DNA of 64,000 nucleotides from Amycolatopsis albispora (GTDB lineage: Bacteria > Actinomycetota > Actinomycetes > Mycobacteriales > Pseudonocardiaceae), in NCBI RefSeq assembly GCF_003312875.1, contig NZ_CP015163.1, positions 4,092,001 through 4,156,000 of the forward strand, given 5' to 3'. Of this stretch, positions 1 to 8,833 are shown in pieces. A program made the position numbers and the translations under genes. Each line of letters opens with the position of its first letter. Position 1 is the stretch's first letter. The notes beneath the pieces are model-generated. The model worked only from the letters and a program-made list of their open reading frames with translations. It did not search any database and had not been told where the DNA came from.

Positions 1-738
1 CAGTCGAGCCTGCTCGGCGAGAAGTTCGTCGAGCTGGCGGCGCCGGAGCACGCGGTCGGCGCGCTGGCCGACGGCGCGGTGATCGGGGTCGACCGGACCA
101 ACCGGAACCCCGAGTTCGAGGAGGTCTTCGGCGCGCTTTCGCTGCTGCTCAACGGCGGTGGCATCAGCCAGCTGCAGACCATCAACCAGGAGCTGACCAA
201 GGTGCTCGACGGCAACGAGCCGGAGATCCGCACCTTCCTGTCCACTGTGGACGAACTGGTGACGAACCTGGACGCGCACTCCGGGGACATCACCGCCGCG
301 CTGGACGGGCTGAACCAGCTCTCGGCCACGCTCGCCGACCGCGACGAGCAGATCGACGGCGCGCTGTCGAACCTCACGCCCGGCCTGGCCACGCTCGCCG
401 AGCAGCGGGAGTCGCTGGTCTCCATGCTGCGCTCGCTCGACGAGCTGTCCACCGTGGCCATCGACACCATCAACCGCAGCAAGGACGACATGGTCGCCGA
501 CCTCCGCGCGCTCGCGCCCATTCTGGAGCGGCTCGCCGACGCCGGGCAGGACCTGCCGAACTCGCTGGAGATCCTGCCGACCTTCCCGTTCACCGATCCG
601 GTGCTGGACGCGGTGAAGGGCGACTACATGAACATCTTCGTCACGATGGCACCCGGTGACGGCGTGGAACTGCCGCCGGACGGCCCGGTGCTGCCGCTGC
701 CCGCGAGCGGTGACGTGCAGACGCTCGGAGGCAACTGA
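1..738 (+). CDS. MCE family protein, C-terminal part (MceE-like), cut by window start
   Basis: The reading frame is open from base 1 and stops with TGA at 736-738, so only the C-terminal part of the protein is present. The first residues (GEKFVELAAP) are the end of an MCE/MlaD lipid-binding domain, followed by a long alpha-helical region typical of actinobacterial Mce proteins. These assemble as a hexameric ring on YrbE permeases to move lipids or sterols across the envelope. The TGATG junction with the next gene shows translational coupling inside an mce operon. It sits just before the last MCE gene, which is the MceE position; the N-terminus, where an MceE lipobox would be, lies outside the window, so the E assignment is by position only. 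Confidence 0.85.
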   Translation, partial: QSSLLGEKFVELAAPEHAVGALADGAVIGVDRTNRNPEFEEVFGALSLLLNGGGISQLQTINQELTKVLDGNEPEIRTFLSTVDELVTNLDAHSGDITAALDGLNQLSATLADRDEQIDGALSNLTPGLATLAEQRESLVSMLRSLDELSTVAIDTINRSKDDMVADLRALAPILERLADAGQDLPNSLEILPTFPFTDPVLDAVKGDYMNIFVTMAPGDGVELPPDGPVLPLPASGDVQTLGGN

Positions 739-1949
739 TGCTGACCACCAGGGTCCGGGTGCAGGTGCTGGCGTTCGTGGTGGTGGCGCTGTCCGCGGTG
801 GCGTTCATCGGCGGCAAGTACGCCGGGCTGGGGCAGTTGTTCGGCGGCAGCGGGTACGTGGTGTCGCTGCGGCTCGCGGACGGCGGCGGAGTGTTCACCA
901 ACGGCGAGGTGACCTATCGCGGGGTGGCCGTCGGGCGGGTCGGCGAACTGCGGCTGACCGACGAGGGCATGGAGGTCGACCTGCGCATCGACGGTTCGGC
1001 GCCGCCGATCCCGGTGAACTCGGCGGCCGTGGTGAGCAACCGCTCGGCGGTCGGCGAGCAGTACGTCGACCTGCAGCCGCGCACCGGCGACGGGCCGTTC
1101 CTCGAAGACGGCTCGTCGATCCCGATGGAGTCGGCCAGGGTGCCGCTGCCGGTGCAGGACCTGCTGGCCAACCTCAGCTCGCTCAACGCCTCGGTGCCGA
1201 CGGACGCGCTGCGCACGGTGGTCGACGAGTTCTACGACGCCTTCCACGGCGCCGGGCCGGATCTGCAGGTGCTGCTGGACTCCTCGACCGCGTTCACCAA
1301 GACCGCGGCGGCGCACCTGCCGCAGACGCAGGAGCTGCTCACCGACGGCACGACCGTGCTCCAGACGCAGCTGGACTCGAGCGACGCGTGGAAGTCGTTC
1401 TCCAGCAACGCGAAGCTCTTCGCCGGTGAGCTGGCCAGCGCCGACGGTGACCTGCGTGCGCTGATCGGCACGGCGCCGCAGGCCGCCACGCAGATCAGCG
1501 GGCTGCTCGAGGACACCGACCCGTCGCTGTCCATCCTGCTGGCGAACCTGCTGACCACCGCGGACGTGTTCGCCACCAGGACCGCGGGCATGGAGGAGCT
1601 GTTCGCCACCATTCCGAAGGCGGTGGCGGCCACGTCGACCTCCATCGACCCGGTCAGCGGGGACCTGTCGATCGTGACGAAGCTGGTGGACCCGCCGGTG
1701 TGCAAGCAGGGTTACGAGGGCACGCAGCGGCGGACGCCGCTGGAGCTGGCTCCGCTGCCGATGAACACCGAGGCCGCGTGCACGCTGCCGAAGGGCTCGG
1801 CGAGTTCGGTGCGTGGCTCGCAGAACGCGCCGAAGGGCGGGGTGCCGCCGGTCGCGGTACCGGGCTCGGCGCTGCCGGGGCCGTTGAGCACGCCGTCGCT
1901 GCCGCAGGTTTCCACGGACATGGAGGATTTGCTGTGGCTGCCAAACTGA
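738..1949 (+). CDS. MCE family protein, MceF-like (403 aa)
   Basis: A single N-terminal membrane anchor (about residues 5-24) is followed by the MCE/MlaD domain (about 37-115) containing GVAVGRVGEL and SAVGEQYVDL, then a long helical domain and a Pro/Ala/Gly-rich tail with two cysteines. Like other last-in-operon MceF proteins it has no lipobox. It would form one subunit of the lipid-transporting Mce ring outside the membrane. The ATG shares its A with the TGA of the preceding mce gene, and the next gene starts inside its 3' end, so the whole block is one transcript. Family assignment is firm; the transported lipid cannot be read from sequence. Confidence 0.88.
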   Translation: MLTTRVRVQVLAFVVVALSAVAFIGGKYAGLGQLFGGSGYVVSLRLADGGGVFTNGEVTYRGVAVGRVGELRLTDEGMEVDLRIDGSAPPIPVNSAAVVSNRSAVGEQYVDLQPRTGDGPFLEDGSSIPMESARVPLPVQDLLANLSSLNASVPTDALRTVVDEFYDAFHGAGPDLQVLLDSSTAFTKTAAAHLPQTQELLTDGTTVLQTQLDSSDAWKSFSSNAKLFAGELASADGDLRALIGTAPQAATQISGLLEDTDPSLSILLANLLTTADVFATRTAGMEELFATIPKAVAATSTSIDPVSGDLSIVTKLVDPPVCKQGYEGTQRRTPLELAPLPMNTEAACTLPKGSASSVRGSQNAPKGGVPPVAVPGSALPGPLSTPSLPQVSTDMEDLLWLPN

Positions 1950-2437
1950 AGCTGGCGGTCGGCGTGCTGGTGGCCGCGGTGGTCTTCGCCGGGGTTTCCG
2001 GCTGGCTGTGGGTGAGCGCCGCGATGGACGACCACCTGTCCTACGCCCAGTCCCGCGACGACGCGCTCGCCGCGGGCCGCACGCAGATCGCCGAGCTGAA
2101 CAGCCTGGACCACCACCGCGTGGACGAGGGCATCAACCGCTGGCTGGAGGTGTCCACCGGCCAGCTGCACGACGAGCTGGCGCGCACCGACGAGGCCACC
2201 CGGAAGTCGCTGCGTGAAGGCGGGACCGTGGCCACCGGCAAGGTGCTGGACGCGGCGGTGAACTCGCTCGACGACCACGCGGGCACGGCCAGGCTGCTGG
2301 CTTCGGTGGAGATCACCGTGGCGAAGGAGGGCGCGGCCACGTCGACCAAGCGGAACCGGTTCTCGGCGCAGCTGACCAGGACCGAGTCGGGCTGGAAGGT
2401 CAGTGCCATGGACCAGGTGCCCATCGGTGCCGGCTGA
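1934..2437 (+). CDS. Mce-associated membrane protein (167 aa)
   Basis: The GTG at 1934 is chosen because a GGAGG motif lies at 1923-1927 and the product then begins with a compact membrane helix (AVGVLVAAVVFAGVSGWLWV); any earlier start would add a stretch that is only the shadow of mceF. It overlaps the mceF stop by 16 bases. After the single transmembrane segment comes a soluble domain of about 130 residues with an NTF2-like pattern, as in Mas accessory proteins that follow mce genes in actinomycetes. These are thought to stabilise the Mce complex (family knowledge). No catalytic motif is visible. Confidence 0.8.
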   Translation: MAAKLKLAVGVLVAAVVFAGVSGWLWVSAAMDDHLSYAQSRDDALAAGRTQIAELNSLDHHRVDEGINRWLEVSTGQLHDELARTDEATRKSLREGGTVATGKVLDAAVNSLDDHAGTARLLASVEITVAKEGAATSTKRNRFSAQLTRTESGWKVSAMDQVPIGAG

Positions 2438-2450
2438 GGAGGAACGCGAG

Positions 2451-3158
2451 ATGACCACCACCGAGGCCGGGGCCAGGGCCAGGGCTGCCGAAGACACCGA
2501 GGCCGCCGAGCACGCTGACATCGATCCAGCCGAGGCCGAAGCCGCCGAACCTGCCGAAGCCGCCGAGCACGCCGAGGTCGAGGCCGCTGAGGCCGAGGAC
2601 GCTGAGGCCGAGGGCGCTGCGGACGCTGAGGCCGAGGCCGTCGCAGAGGGTGAAGCGCCGTCGCCACTGCCCCGGTACCTGATCGTGGCGGCGGTGGTGC
2701 TGGCCTTGCTGGGCGGCTTCTTCACCTGGCAGGCCGTCTCCCTGCGCTCCGCGGATTCGGCGTCGAACTCCGCCCTGGTCGACACCGGCGCCACGGCCGA
2801 GGTGAACTCGGCGGTCACCAACTCCCTCAACCGGATCTTCTCCTACTCCTACGACAAAACGGAGGTGACCGAGCAGGCCGCCGCCACCGCGTTGCGCGGG
2901 CGGGCGCTGGAGACCTACAACCAGCTCTTCGGTCAGGTGCGCGCGCTCGCGCCGCAGCAGAAGCTGGTGCTCACCACCCGGGTGGTCAGCTCGGCGGTGC
3001 AGTCGCTGTCCGGGGACCGCGCGCGGCTGCTGGTGTTCCTGGACCAGTCCGCCACCAGGGCCGACAACAGCTCGACCAGCGCGGCCGCCTCCCAGCTGAC
3101 GGTGACCGCGGAAAAGCAGGACGGGCAGTGGGTGATCGTCGAACTGGAGCCGCGTTAG
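2451..3158 (+). CDS. Mce-associated membrane protein with acidic Ala/Glu-rich N-terminus (235 aa)
   Basis: The start is the ATG at 2451, preceded by GAGGAAC and 13 bases after the previous stop. The first 75 or so residues are almost only Ala, Glu and Asp in short AEAAE-type repeats, so the cytoplasmic end is a highly acidic, probably disordered tail. A transmembrane helix (YLIVAAVVLALLGGFF) follows, then an extracytoplasmic domain of about 130 residues related to the preceding protein (a tandem duplication is likely). It is the last gene of the mce operon here. The acidic tail is encoded by GCCGAG-type repeats and could vary in length between strains. Confidence 0.78.
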   Translation: MTTTEAGARARAAEDTEAAEHADIDPAEAEAAEPAEAAEHAEVEAAEAEDAEAEGAADAEAEAVAEGEAPSPLPRYLIVAAVVLALLGGFFTWQAVSLRSADSASNSALVDTGATAEVNSAVTNSLNRIFSYSYDKTEVTEQAAATALRGRALETYNQLFGQVRALAPQQKLVLTTRVVSSAVQSLSGDRARLLVFLDQSATRADNSSTSAAASQLTVTAEKQDGQWVIVELEPR

Positions 3159-3197
3159 GTGATACCTTCGCGCCTCTCGTGAAGGGGCGGAGGCGGC

Positions 3198-3950
3198 ATG
3201 GACGGTGACGAAGGCGGCGTGCGCGCCGTGCTGCGCGCGCTCGACCTGCTCGGCCTGTTCACCGAGCACCGCCGGTGGTGGAGCATCCGCGAGCTGACCG
3301 AGGCCAGCGGGCTGGCCAAGACCACGGTGATCCGGCTGGTCACCACCTGTGAGCAGCGTGGCCTGCTGTGGACCCGCGAGGACGGCCAGGTCACCGTCGG
3401 CCCTGGCCTGCTGCGCTGGGCGAAGCTCGGGCAGTCCGCCTGGCAGCTGTCCGAGCCGGTCCGCCAGGTGATGCGCGAGCTGGCCACGCAGTGCGGCGAG
3501 ACGGTCAACATCTACGTCCGCAGCAGCACCGCACGGGTGTGCGTGGCGCAGCACGAAGGCCCGCAGCACATCCGGCACGTGGTCCGCGTCGGGGACGAGC
3601 TGCCGTTGTGGGCCGGGGCGGCGAGCAAGGTGCTGCTGATCGGCGTCGAGTCCACTGTGGTCGATCGGGTCGCGGCGCTTTCCCCGCACGGCAAGGAGTT
3701 CGCGGACGAGCTGCGCAAGCAGGCGGGGCTGGCGGCGATCGACGGGCACGCGGTGAGCCACGGTGAGCGCGAGTTCGGTGCCTCCGGGGTCGCCGCGCCG
3801 GTGGTCGATCGTGAGGGCCGGATCATCGCCGCGCTGGCCATCGGCGGGCCGACCACCCGGTTCAGCGAGGAGCGGGTCGCCGACTTCGTCAGCGCGGTGG
3901 TCACCTCGGCGCAGTGGATCTCCCGGCTCGGCCTCGACCCCGCAGGGTGA
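3198..3950 (+). CDS. IclR-family transcriptional regulator
   Basis: The 250-residue product has an N-terminal winged helix-turn-helix (WWSIRELTEASGLAKTTVIRLV, residues about 30-52) and a C-terminal IclR effector domain (about 75-245) with the usual GASKVLL and ASGVAAPV segments. The ATG at 3198 has GGAGGCGGC directly upstream. It lies 39 bases after the mce operon on the same strand, so it may be read through from that operon and could regulate lipid uptake, but no operator was recognised to prove this. The effector is unknown. Confidence 0.88.
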   Translation: MDGDEGGVRAVLRALDLLGLFTEHRRWWSIRELTEASGLAKTTVIRLVTTCEQRGLLWTREDGQVTVGPGLLRWAKLGQSAWQLSEPVRQVMRELATQCGETVNIYVRSSTARVCVAQHEGPQHIRHVVRVGDELPLWAGAASKVLLIGVESTVVDRVAALSPHGKEFADELRKQAGLAAIDGHAVSHGEREFGASGVAAPVVDREGRIIAALAIGGPTTRFSEERVADFVSAVVTSAQWISRLGLDPAG

Positions 3951-4048
3951 GCACCGTTGGAACGAGTAGGTGACCACCGCTGCCACGCTGGGTGATTCGC
4001 CTTCGCGGGCTTGCCGCCCGCCGCCGGTCGCGGATTAGTGTCTAACCC

Positions 4049-4639
4049 ATGACTGAGCAGGTGGTTCTCCTCGACCAGCAGGGGCACGCGATCGGTGTCG
4101 CCGACAAGGCCGGCGTGCACCACGCCGAAACCCCGTTGCACCTGGCCTTTTCCGCCTACGCCTTCAACGAGCGCGGCCAGTTCCTGCTGACCCGCCGGGC
4201 GCTGCGCAAGCGCACCTTTCCCGGGGTGTGGACCAACAGCTGCTGCGGGCACCCCGCGCCCGGTGAGGACATGGCCGACGGCATCATCCGGCGGCTGTCC
4301 CAGGAACTCGGCCTGACCAGCGTCGGCATCGACCTGGTGCTGCCGGAGTTCCAGTACCGCGCGGAGATGGACGGGGTGGTGGAGAACGAGAAGTGCCCGG
4401 TCTGGCGGGTCGAGGTGACCGGCGAGCCCGAGCCGGACCCGGCCGAGGTGGACGCCTACCGCTGGGTCGAGTGGGACCGGCTGGTCAGCGAGATCGACGA
4501 CGGCAGCCAGCCGATTTCGCCGTGGTGCCGCGAGCAGCTGACCGGACTGCGTGAGCTGGGCCCGGATCCGCTCGACTGGCCGTCCGCCGAGCACCACCGC
4601 CTGCCTCCTGCCGCACTCGTGAGTGCGCGGGGCCGGTAA
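4049..4639 (+). CDS. idi: Isopentenyl-diphosphate delta-isomerase, type 1
   Basis: This 196-residue Nudix-fold protein carries the diagnostic NSCCGHP active-site loop (catalytic Cys about residue 66) and the metal-binding stretch GEDMADGIIRRLSQELGL. It also has the ENEKCPV segment holding the catalytic Glu. It interconverts isopentenyl and dimethylallyl diphosphate, balancing the two C5 units for polyprenyl carriers, menaquinone and terpenoids in the cytoplasm. Length and motif order match bacterial type 1 enzymes. It stands alone between the IclR gene and a convergent symporter operon; a strong hairpin overlaps its stop codon. Confidence 0.95.
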   Translation: MTEQVVLLDQQGHAIGVADKAGVHHAETPLHLAFSAYAFNERGQFLLTRRALRKRTFPGVWTNSCCGHPAPGEDMADGIIRRLSQELGLTSVGIDLVLPEFQYRAEMDGVVENEKCPVWRVEVTGEPEPDPAEVDAYRWVEWDRLVSEIDDGSQPISPWCREQLTGLRELGPDPLDWPSAEHHRLPPAALVSARGR

Positions 4640-4658
4640 CCGACCCCGCGCACTCACG
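4618..4658. terminator. Hairpin terminator shared by convergent idi and symporter genes
   Basis: Two perfectly complementary 15-base arms (4618-4632 and 4644-4658, CGTGAGTGCGCGGGG and its complement) enclose an 11-base loop. The idi stop codon lies in the loop and the opposing symporter stop is at 4674, so it can serve both strands. There is no T-run, as is common for actinobacterial terminators. Confidence 0.75.
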
Positions 4659-4673
4659 ACCCCGGGGGTGGGG

Positions 4674-6275
4674 TCAGTGCGAGACGGCTTTTTCCGCTCC
4701 CGCTCCAGTGAGGGAACGGACCTCCATCTCGGCGTACTTGTCCTCGTTGTGCTCCTTCGACAGGACCGTGCCCAGCCAGCCGAGGAAGAACGACACCGGG
4801 ATCGAGACGAGCCCGGGGTTCTGCAGCGGGAACCAGTGGAAGTCCACGCCCTTGATCATCGACGTCGGCAACCCGGACACCGCGGGCGAGAAGATGATCA
4901 ACACGACCGTGACGCCGAGGCCACCGTAGATCGACCACAACGCGCCCGAGGTGTTGAACCGCTTCCAGAACAACGAATAGAGAATGGTCGGCAGGTTCGC
5001 CGAGGCCGCCACCGCGAACGCCAGTGCCACCAGGAAGGCGACGTTCTGGTCCTTGGCCAGGATGCCGCCGACGATGGCCACCGCGCCGATGACAAGCGCG
5101 GTGATCCGGGCAACGCGGACTTCGGCGTTGCTGTCGGAGACCTTGCCCTTCTTGATCACGTTGGCGTACACGTCGTGGGCGAACGACGCCGACGCGGTGA
5201 TCGTCAGGCCCGCCACGACCGCGAGAATGGTCGCGAAGGCGACCGCGGCGATGAAGCCCAGCAAGATCGGGCCGCCGAGTGCCTGCGCCAGCAGCGGTGC
5301 CGCCGAGTTCTCCTTGCCCGGTGCCTTGTTGATCGCGTCCTTGCCGACGATGGCGCCCGCGCCGTAGCCCAGCACCAGGGTGAACAGGTAGAACAAGCCG
5401 ATCAGCGCGATCGCCCAGACCACGGACTTCCGCGCGTCCTTCGCGGTCGGCACGGTGTAGAAGCGCATCAGCACGTGCGGCAGACCCGCGGTGCCGAGCA
5501 CCAGCGCGATGCCCAGCGACAGGAAGTCGATCTTCGAGGTGTCCGAGACGCCGTAGCGCGCACCTGGGTTCAGCACGGAGTCCGAACCGGCGCGCTCGAC
5601 CGCACTGGCGAGCAGCTCGGAGAGGTTGAAGCCATAGCGCGCGAGCACCCAGATGGTCATCGCGAAGGCACCGGTGATCAGCAGCGCGGCCTTGATGATC
5701 TGCACCCACGTGGTGCCCTTCATGCCGCCGACCAGCACGTAGATGATCATCACCACGCCGACCACGGAAATGACCACCGCCTGGCCGACCCCGGACGAGA
5801 TGCCCAGCAGCAGCGACACCAGGATGCCCGCGCCCGCCATCTGGGCCAGCAGGTAGAAAAAGCTCACCGCCAGCGTCGAGGTCGCCGCCGCCGCGCGCAC
5901 CGGGCGCTGCTTCATGCGGAAGGCCAGCACGTCGCCCATGGTGAACTTGCCGGTGTTCCGCAGCAGTTCCGCCACCAGCAGCAACGCCACCAACCAGGCG
6001 ACCAGGAACCCGATCGAGTACAGGAACCCGTCGTATCCGTAGACCGCGATCGCGCCCGCGATGCCGAGGAACGAGGCGGCCGAAAGGTAGTCACCGGCGA
6101 TCGCGACGCCGTTCTGCGGACCGGAGAACGCGCGACCGGCGGCGTAGTAGTCCGACGCGGTCTTGGTGTTCCGCGACGCGCGGAACACGATCACCAGCGT
6201 CACCACCACAAAAGCACCGAAAATGCTGATGTTCAGGATCGGGTTGGAGCCCTGAACTCCCTGTGCGAGGTTCAC
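4674..6275 (-). CDS. actP: Cation:acetate/solute symporter, ActP type
   Basis: The 533-residue protein shows 13 or so hydrophobic helices and the sodium:solute symporter signatures SDYYAAGR, NGVAIAGDYLSAASFLGIAG and GTAGLPHVLMRFYTVP that mark the ActP branch. It imports acetate or similar short carboxylates with a cation. The start is a GTG overlapping the stop of the upstream DUF485 gene by four bases. That small-partner-plus-symporter pair is the classical yjcH-actP arrangement. A second, more divergent symporter lies immediately upstream in a separate module. Exact substrate is inferred only. Confidence 0.9.
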   Translation of the reverse strand: MNLAQGVQGSNPILNISIFGAFVVVTLVIVFRASRNTKTASDYYAAGRAFSGPQNGVAIAGDYLSAASFLGIAGAIAVYGYDGFLYSIGFLVAWLVALLLVAELLRNTGKFTMGDVLAFRMKQRPVRAAAATSTLAVSFFYLLAQMAGAGILVSLLLGISSGVGQAVVISVVGVVMIIYVLVGGMKGTTWVQIIKAALLITGAFAMTIWVLARYGFNLSELLASAVERAGSDSVLNPGARYGVSDTSKIDFLSLGIALVLGTAGLPHVLMRFYTVPTAKDARKSVVWAIALIGLFYLFTLVLGYGAGAIVGKDAINKAPGKENSAAPLLAQALGGPILLGFIAAVAFATILAVVAGLTITASASFAHDVYANVIKKGKVSDSNAEVRVARITALVIGAVAIVGGILAKDQNVAFLVALAFAVAASANLPTILYSLFWKRFNTSGALWSIYGGLGVTVVLIIFSPAVSGLPTSMIKGVDFHWFPLQNPGLVSIPVSFFLGWLGTVLSKEHNEDKYAEMEVRSLTGAGAEKAVSH

Positions 6276-6646
6276 TTGGCCTCCCCTTCGGCGTTTCCGG
6301 TGTTGCCGGCGCCTTCGATGTCGCCGCGGATCTTGTCGGAGACGGGGTCCAGATGACGATTCGCGTGGCGCACATACAACCCCGTGATCACGAAGGTCGA
6401 GACGAACTGGAGCAAACCGAGCACCAGGCCGACGTTGATGTTGCCGACCAGCTTGGTGGACATGAACCCGTGCGCGTAGTCCGCCAGCACCACGTAGAGC
6501 AGGTACCAGCCGAGGAACAGGCCCGTCATCGGGAACACGAAGATCCGCAGCCGCCTGCGCAACTGCTGGAACTCGGGACCGGACTGGACCGTCTTCCAGT
6601 CCACGTCTTCGCCTGGTGGCCCTACGGCGGGTTCAGAGATGCTCAC
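6272..6646 (-). CDS. DUF485 membrane protein (symporter partner, YjcH type)
   Basis: The GTG at 6646 is preferred because GGAGG lies five bases upstream; the product is then 124 residues beginning MSISEP. A longer frame runs upstream to 6790 but crosses the promoter region. Two transmembrane helices (FPMTGLFLGWYLLYVVLADY and NINVGLVLGLLQFVSTFVI) with the short polar loop between them fit DUF485. These proteins are encoded next to ActP-type symporters and are assumed to be accessory subunits. The four-base overlap with the symporter start indicates coupled translation. Confidence 0.85.
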   Translation of the reverse strand: MSISEPAVGPPGEDVDWKTVQSGPEFQQLRRRLRIFVFPMTGLFLGWYLLYVVLADYAHGFMSTKLVGNINVGLVLGLLQFVSTFVITGLYVRHANRHLDPVSDKIRGDIEGAGNTGNAEGEAK

Positions 6647-6713
6647 GTCGACCTCCACGTCGAGGGGTGTGTGCCGCGACACAGTAGGGAGGCGGGTCCG
6701 GACCGCGTAAGGA

Positions 6714-8486
6714 TCAGCGGACGAATCGACGGGCCATGCGACGAACGGTTGACGAACGACCGCTGGTCCGCGATGAGTGGCCTGGATCACGGCCCTGCAA
6801 CAGCCGCTGGTTCAAGTAAGGGCTGCGTCCTTCACCGAGGTGCAGGCGGAGCATCGCGTCACGCGACCAGGCGGGCGGGCGTCCGCGCAACGACACCAGC
6901 ACCATGGTGGCGAAGGCGAGCGGCACCGACCACGGCGCGGGCTGCGCCACCAGAATAGCCTGCCAGCCCGGCAAAGCTGGGCCGAACAGCGTAGTGGCGA
7001 TGGCTCCGGCCGACGCGGTCAGGCCGACCACCACCCCGCTGATCGCGCCGGTGGTGGTCAGCCGCGGCCACCAGATTCCCAGCACCAGCAAGGGACAGAA
7101 GGTGGACGCGGCCACGGTGAAGCCCCAGGTGACCAGGACGCCCGCGTCCAGCCGGACCGCGGGCAGCGCCAGCAGCACCACCGCCGCCGCGGCGGCGAGC
7201 ACGGTGAACCGCATCTGCCGCAGCCCGCCTTCGAGCAGGTCGTGGGAGATCGCCCCGGCCACCGCGAGCAGCAAACCCAGTGACGTGGCGAGGAAAGCGG
7301 CGAACGCGCCCGCGGTCAGCAACACGGTGAACAACGCGCCGGCCGGGCCGGGATCGACCACCGCCGGCAGCGCGACCACCGCGGTGTCGGTGGCGTCGGA
7401 CAGGTACAGGTGCGGCACCAGCACCGTGCCCAGCACCCCGTAGATGCCGGGGAACAGGTAGAAGGCGCTGAGCAGCAACACCGTCAGCGCGGCGGTTTTC
7501 CGCGCGGCGCGGCCGTCGATGCTGGTGTGGAAGCGCATCAGCACGTGGGGCAGGCCCATCGTGCCGAGCATGGTGGCGATCAGCACCGCCCACGTGCTCA
7601 GCACCGGGTAACCGGCGTTCTGCGGGTCCAAAGTGGGCAAATCCCAACCCGGTCCGCCCGGTGCTTCGTTGCCCACCGACGGGGCCGGCGCACCGGCCGG
7701 GAACACGATCGTCCGGCCCGCCTCGATTTCCTTGCTGCCGACGGGAATCAGCTCGGTGGTGCCGTCGGGCGCGCGGACCTCGGTGGGCACGCGGAACTCG
7801 AGCGTGGCCCCGACGCGGAATTCGATGGTGGTGTCGTGGCTGAAGTGGGTGAACTCCTTGGGGTCCACCGCCTGCGCGCGCACGTCGGGGCCGACCTGGA
7901 ACACCAGCCAGGCCGCGGGCACCAGGAACAGCACCAGTTTCAGGAAGAACTGGAACGCCTGCACGTAGGTCGCCGCGCGCATCCCGCCCAGTGACAGCGT
8001 GGTCGCCGCGGCCACCCCGGCGATCACCACGCCGACCCAGTACGGGGTGCCGCCGACCGCGCCCAGCACCAGCCCCGCGGTCCGGAACTGCGGCACCAGG
8101 TAGAGCCCGCCGATCACCAGCACCACCACCGCCGCGATCCGGCGCAGCACCGGGGACGCCAGCCGCGCCTCGGCGAAGTCGGGCACGGTCAGCGCACCGG
8201 ACCGGCGCATCGGCGCGGCCACCAGCACCAGCATCGCCACGTACCCCGCGGTGAAGCCGACCGGGTACCAGAGCGAGCCGATGCCGTCCTTGACCACCAG
8301 CCCCGCCACGCCGAGGAACGACGCGGCGGACAGGTACTCACCGGAGACCGCGGCGGAGTTGAGCAACGGCGAAACCCGGCGGGAGGCCACCAGGAAGTCC
8401 GAAGTGGTCCGCATCGCGGCCACGGCACGCAGCCCGACCAGGATCGTGATGAGGACGACCGGGGCGACGGCGAGCGCCGCGATCAT
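6714..8486 (-). CDS. Second sodium:solute symporter, ActP/MctP-like
   Basis: The ATG at 8486 is chosen for its GGAGG site and a clean N-terminal helix (MIAALAVAPVVLITILVGL), giving 590 residues. Symporter signatures TTSDFLVASRRVSPLLN, VSGEYLSAASFLGVAGL and GTMGLPHVLMRFHTS are present. Between the sixth and seventh helices it has an insertion of about 60 residues (EFTHFSHDTTIEFRVGATLE onward) that the neighbouring ActP lacks. It is the last gene of the module HK-RR-small membrane protein-symporter, and its start overlaps the small membrane protein by four bases. Monocarboxylate uptake is likely; substrate not determined. Confidence 0.88.
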   Translation of the reverse strand: MIAALAVAPVVLITILVGLRAVAAMRTTSDFLVASRRVSPLLNSAAVSGEYLSAASFLGVAGLVVKDGIGSLWYPVGFTAGYVAMLVLVAAPMRRSGALTVPDFAEARLASPVLRRIAAVVVLVIGGLYLVPQFRTAGLVLGAVGGTPYWVGVVIAGVAAATTLSLGGMRAATYVQAFQFFLKLVLFLVPAAWLVFQVGPDVRAQAVDPKEFTHFSHDTTIEFRVGATLEFRVPTEVRAPDGTTELIPVGSKEIEAGRTIVFPAGAPAPSVGNEAPGGPGWDLPTLDPQNAGYPVLSTWAVLIATMLGTMGLPHVLMRFHTSIDGRAARKTAALTVLLLSAFYLFPGIYGVLGTVLVPHLYLSDATDTAVVALPAVVDPGPAGALFTVLLTAGAFAAFLATSLGLLLAVAGAISHDLLEGGLRQMRFTVLAAAAAVVLLALPAVRLDAGVLVTWGFTVAASTFCPLLVLGIWWPRLTTTGAISGVVVGLTASAGAIATTLFGPALPGWQAILVAQPAPWSVPLAFATMVLVSLRGRPPAWSRDAMLRLHLGEGRSPYLNQRLLQGRDPGHSSRTSGRSSTVRRMARRFVR

Positions 8487-8830
8487 TCGCGGTCCTCCGC
8501 GTGCTCGGCCCGGCGCAGCTGCCACCGCGCCAGCACCACCAGCACCGGGTACGGCAGCACCGCCACCGCCAGCCACGAAACCGGGATCGTGAACACCCGC
8601 ACCTCACCCAGGGCGGGCAGCAGCGACAGCAGCAGCGGCAGGCCGAGCAGGAAGGTGAACAGCAGCACCAGCGCGGTCACCGCCATCCGCCGTTGCGCGC
8701 GGTAGATCCGCACCGCCCGCCCGGCGTCGGCGGCCTCCAGCTTCGCCACCGGCGAGCGTGTCCTCGCGCGACGGCGGGAGTGCGCCAGTCGCGTCTGCGG
8801 GCTGGTGACCGCGACCCGCTTCGTGCGCAC
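8483..8830 (-). CDS. Small two-helix membrane protein, symporter partner
   Basis: This 115-residue protein has a basic N-terminus of about 45 residues followed by two hydrophobic helices (ALVLLFTFLLGLPLLLSLLP and WLAVAVLPYPVLVVLARWQL). It starts with GTG three bases after the response-regulator stop and overlaps the symporter start by an ATGA. Its position and topology mirror the DUF485-ActP pair, so it is probably the accessory subunit of the second symporter, although I do not recognise the family by sequence. Confidence 0.75.
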   Translation of the reverse strand: MRTKRVAVTSPQTRLAHSRRRARTRSPVAKLEAADAGRAVRIYRAQRRMAVTALVLLFTFLLGLPLLLSLLPALGEVRVFTIPVSWLAVAVLPYPVLVVLARWQLRRAEHAEDRE

Positions 8831-8833
8831 CGG

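Noticed and set aside
4623..6356. 577-residue plus-strand frame opposite actP
   Set aside because: Very rich in Arg, Asp, Gln and His with no hydrophobic or domain pattern; shadow of the symporter gene.
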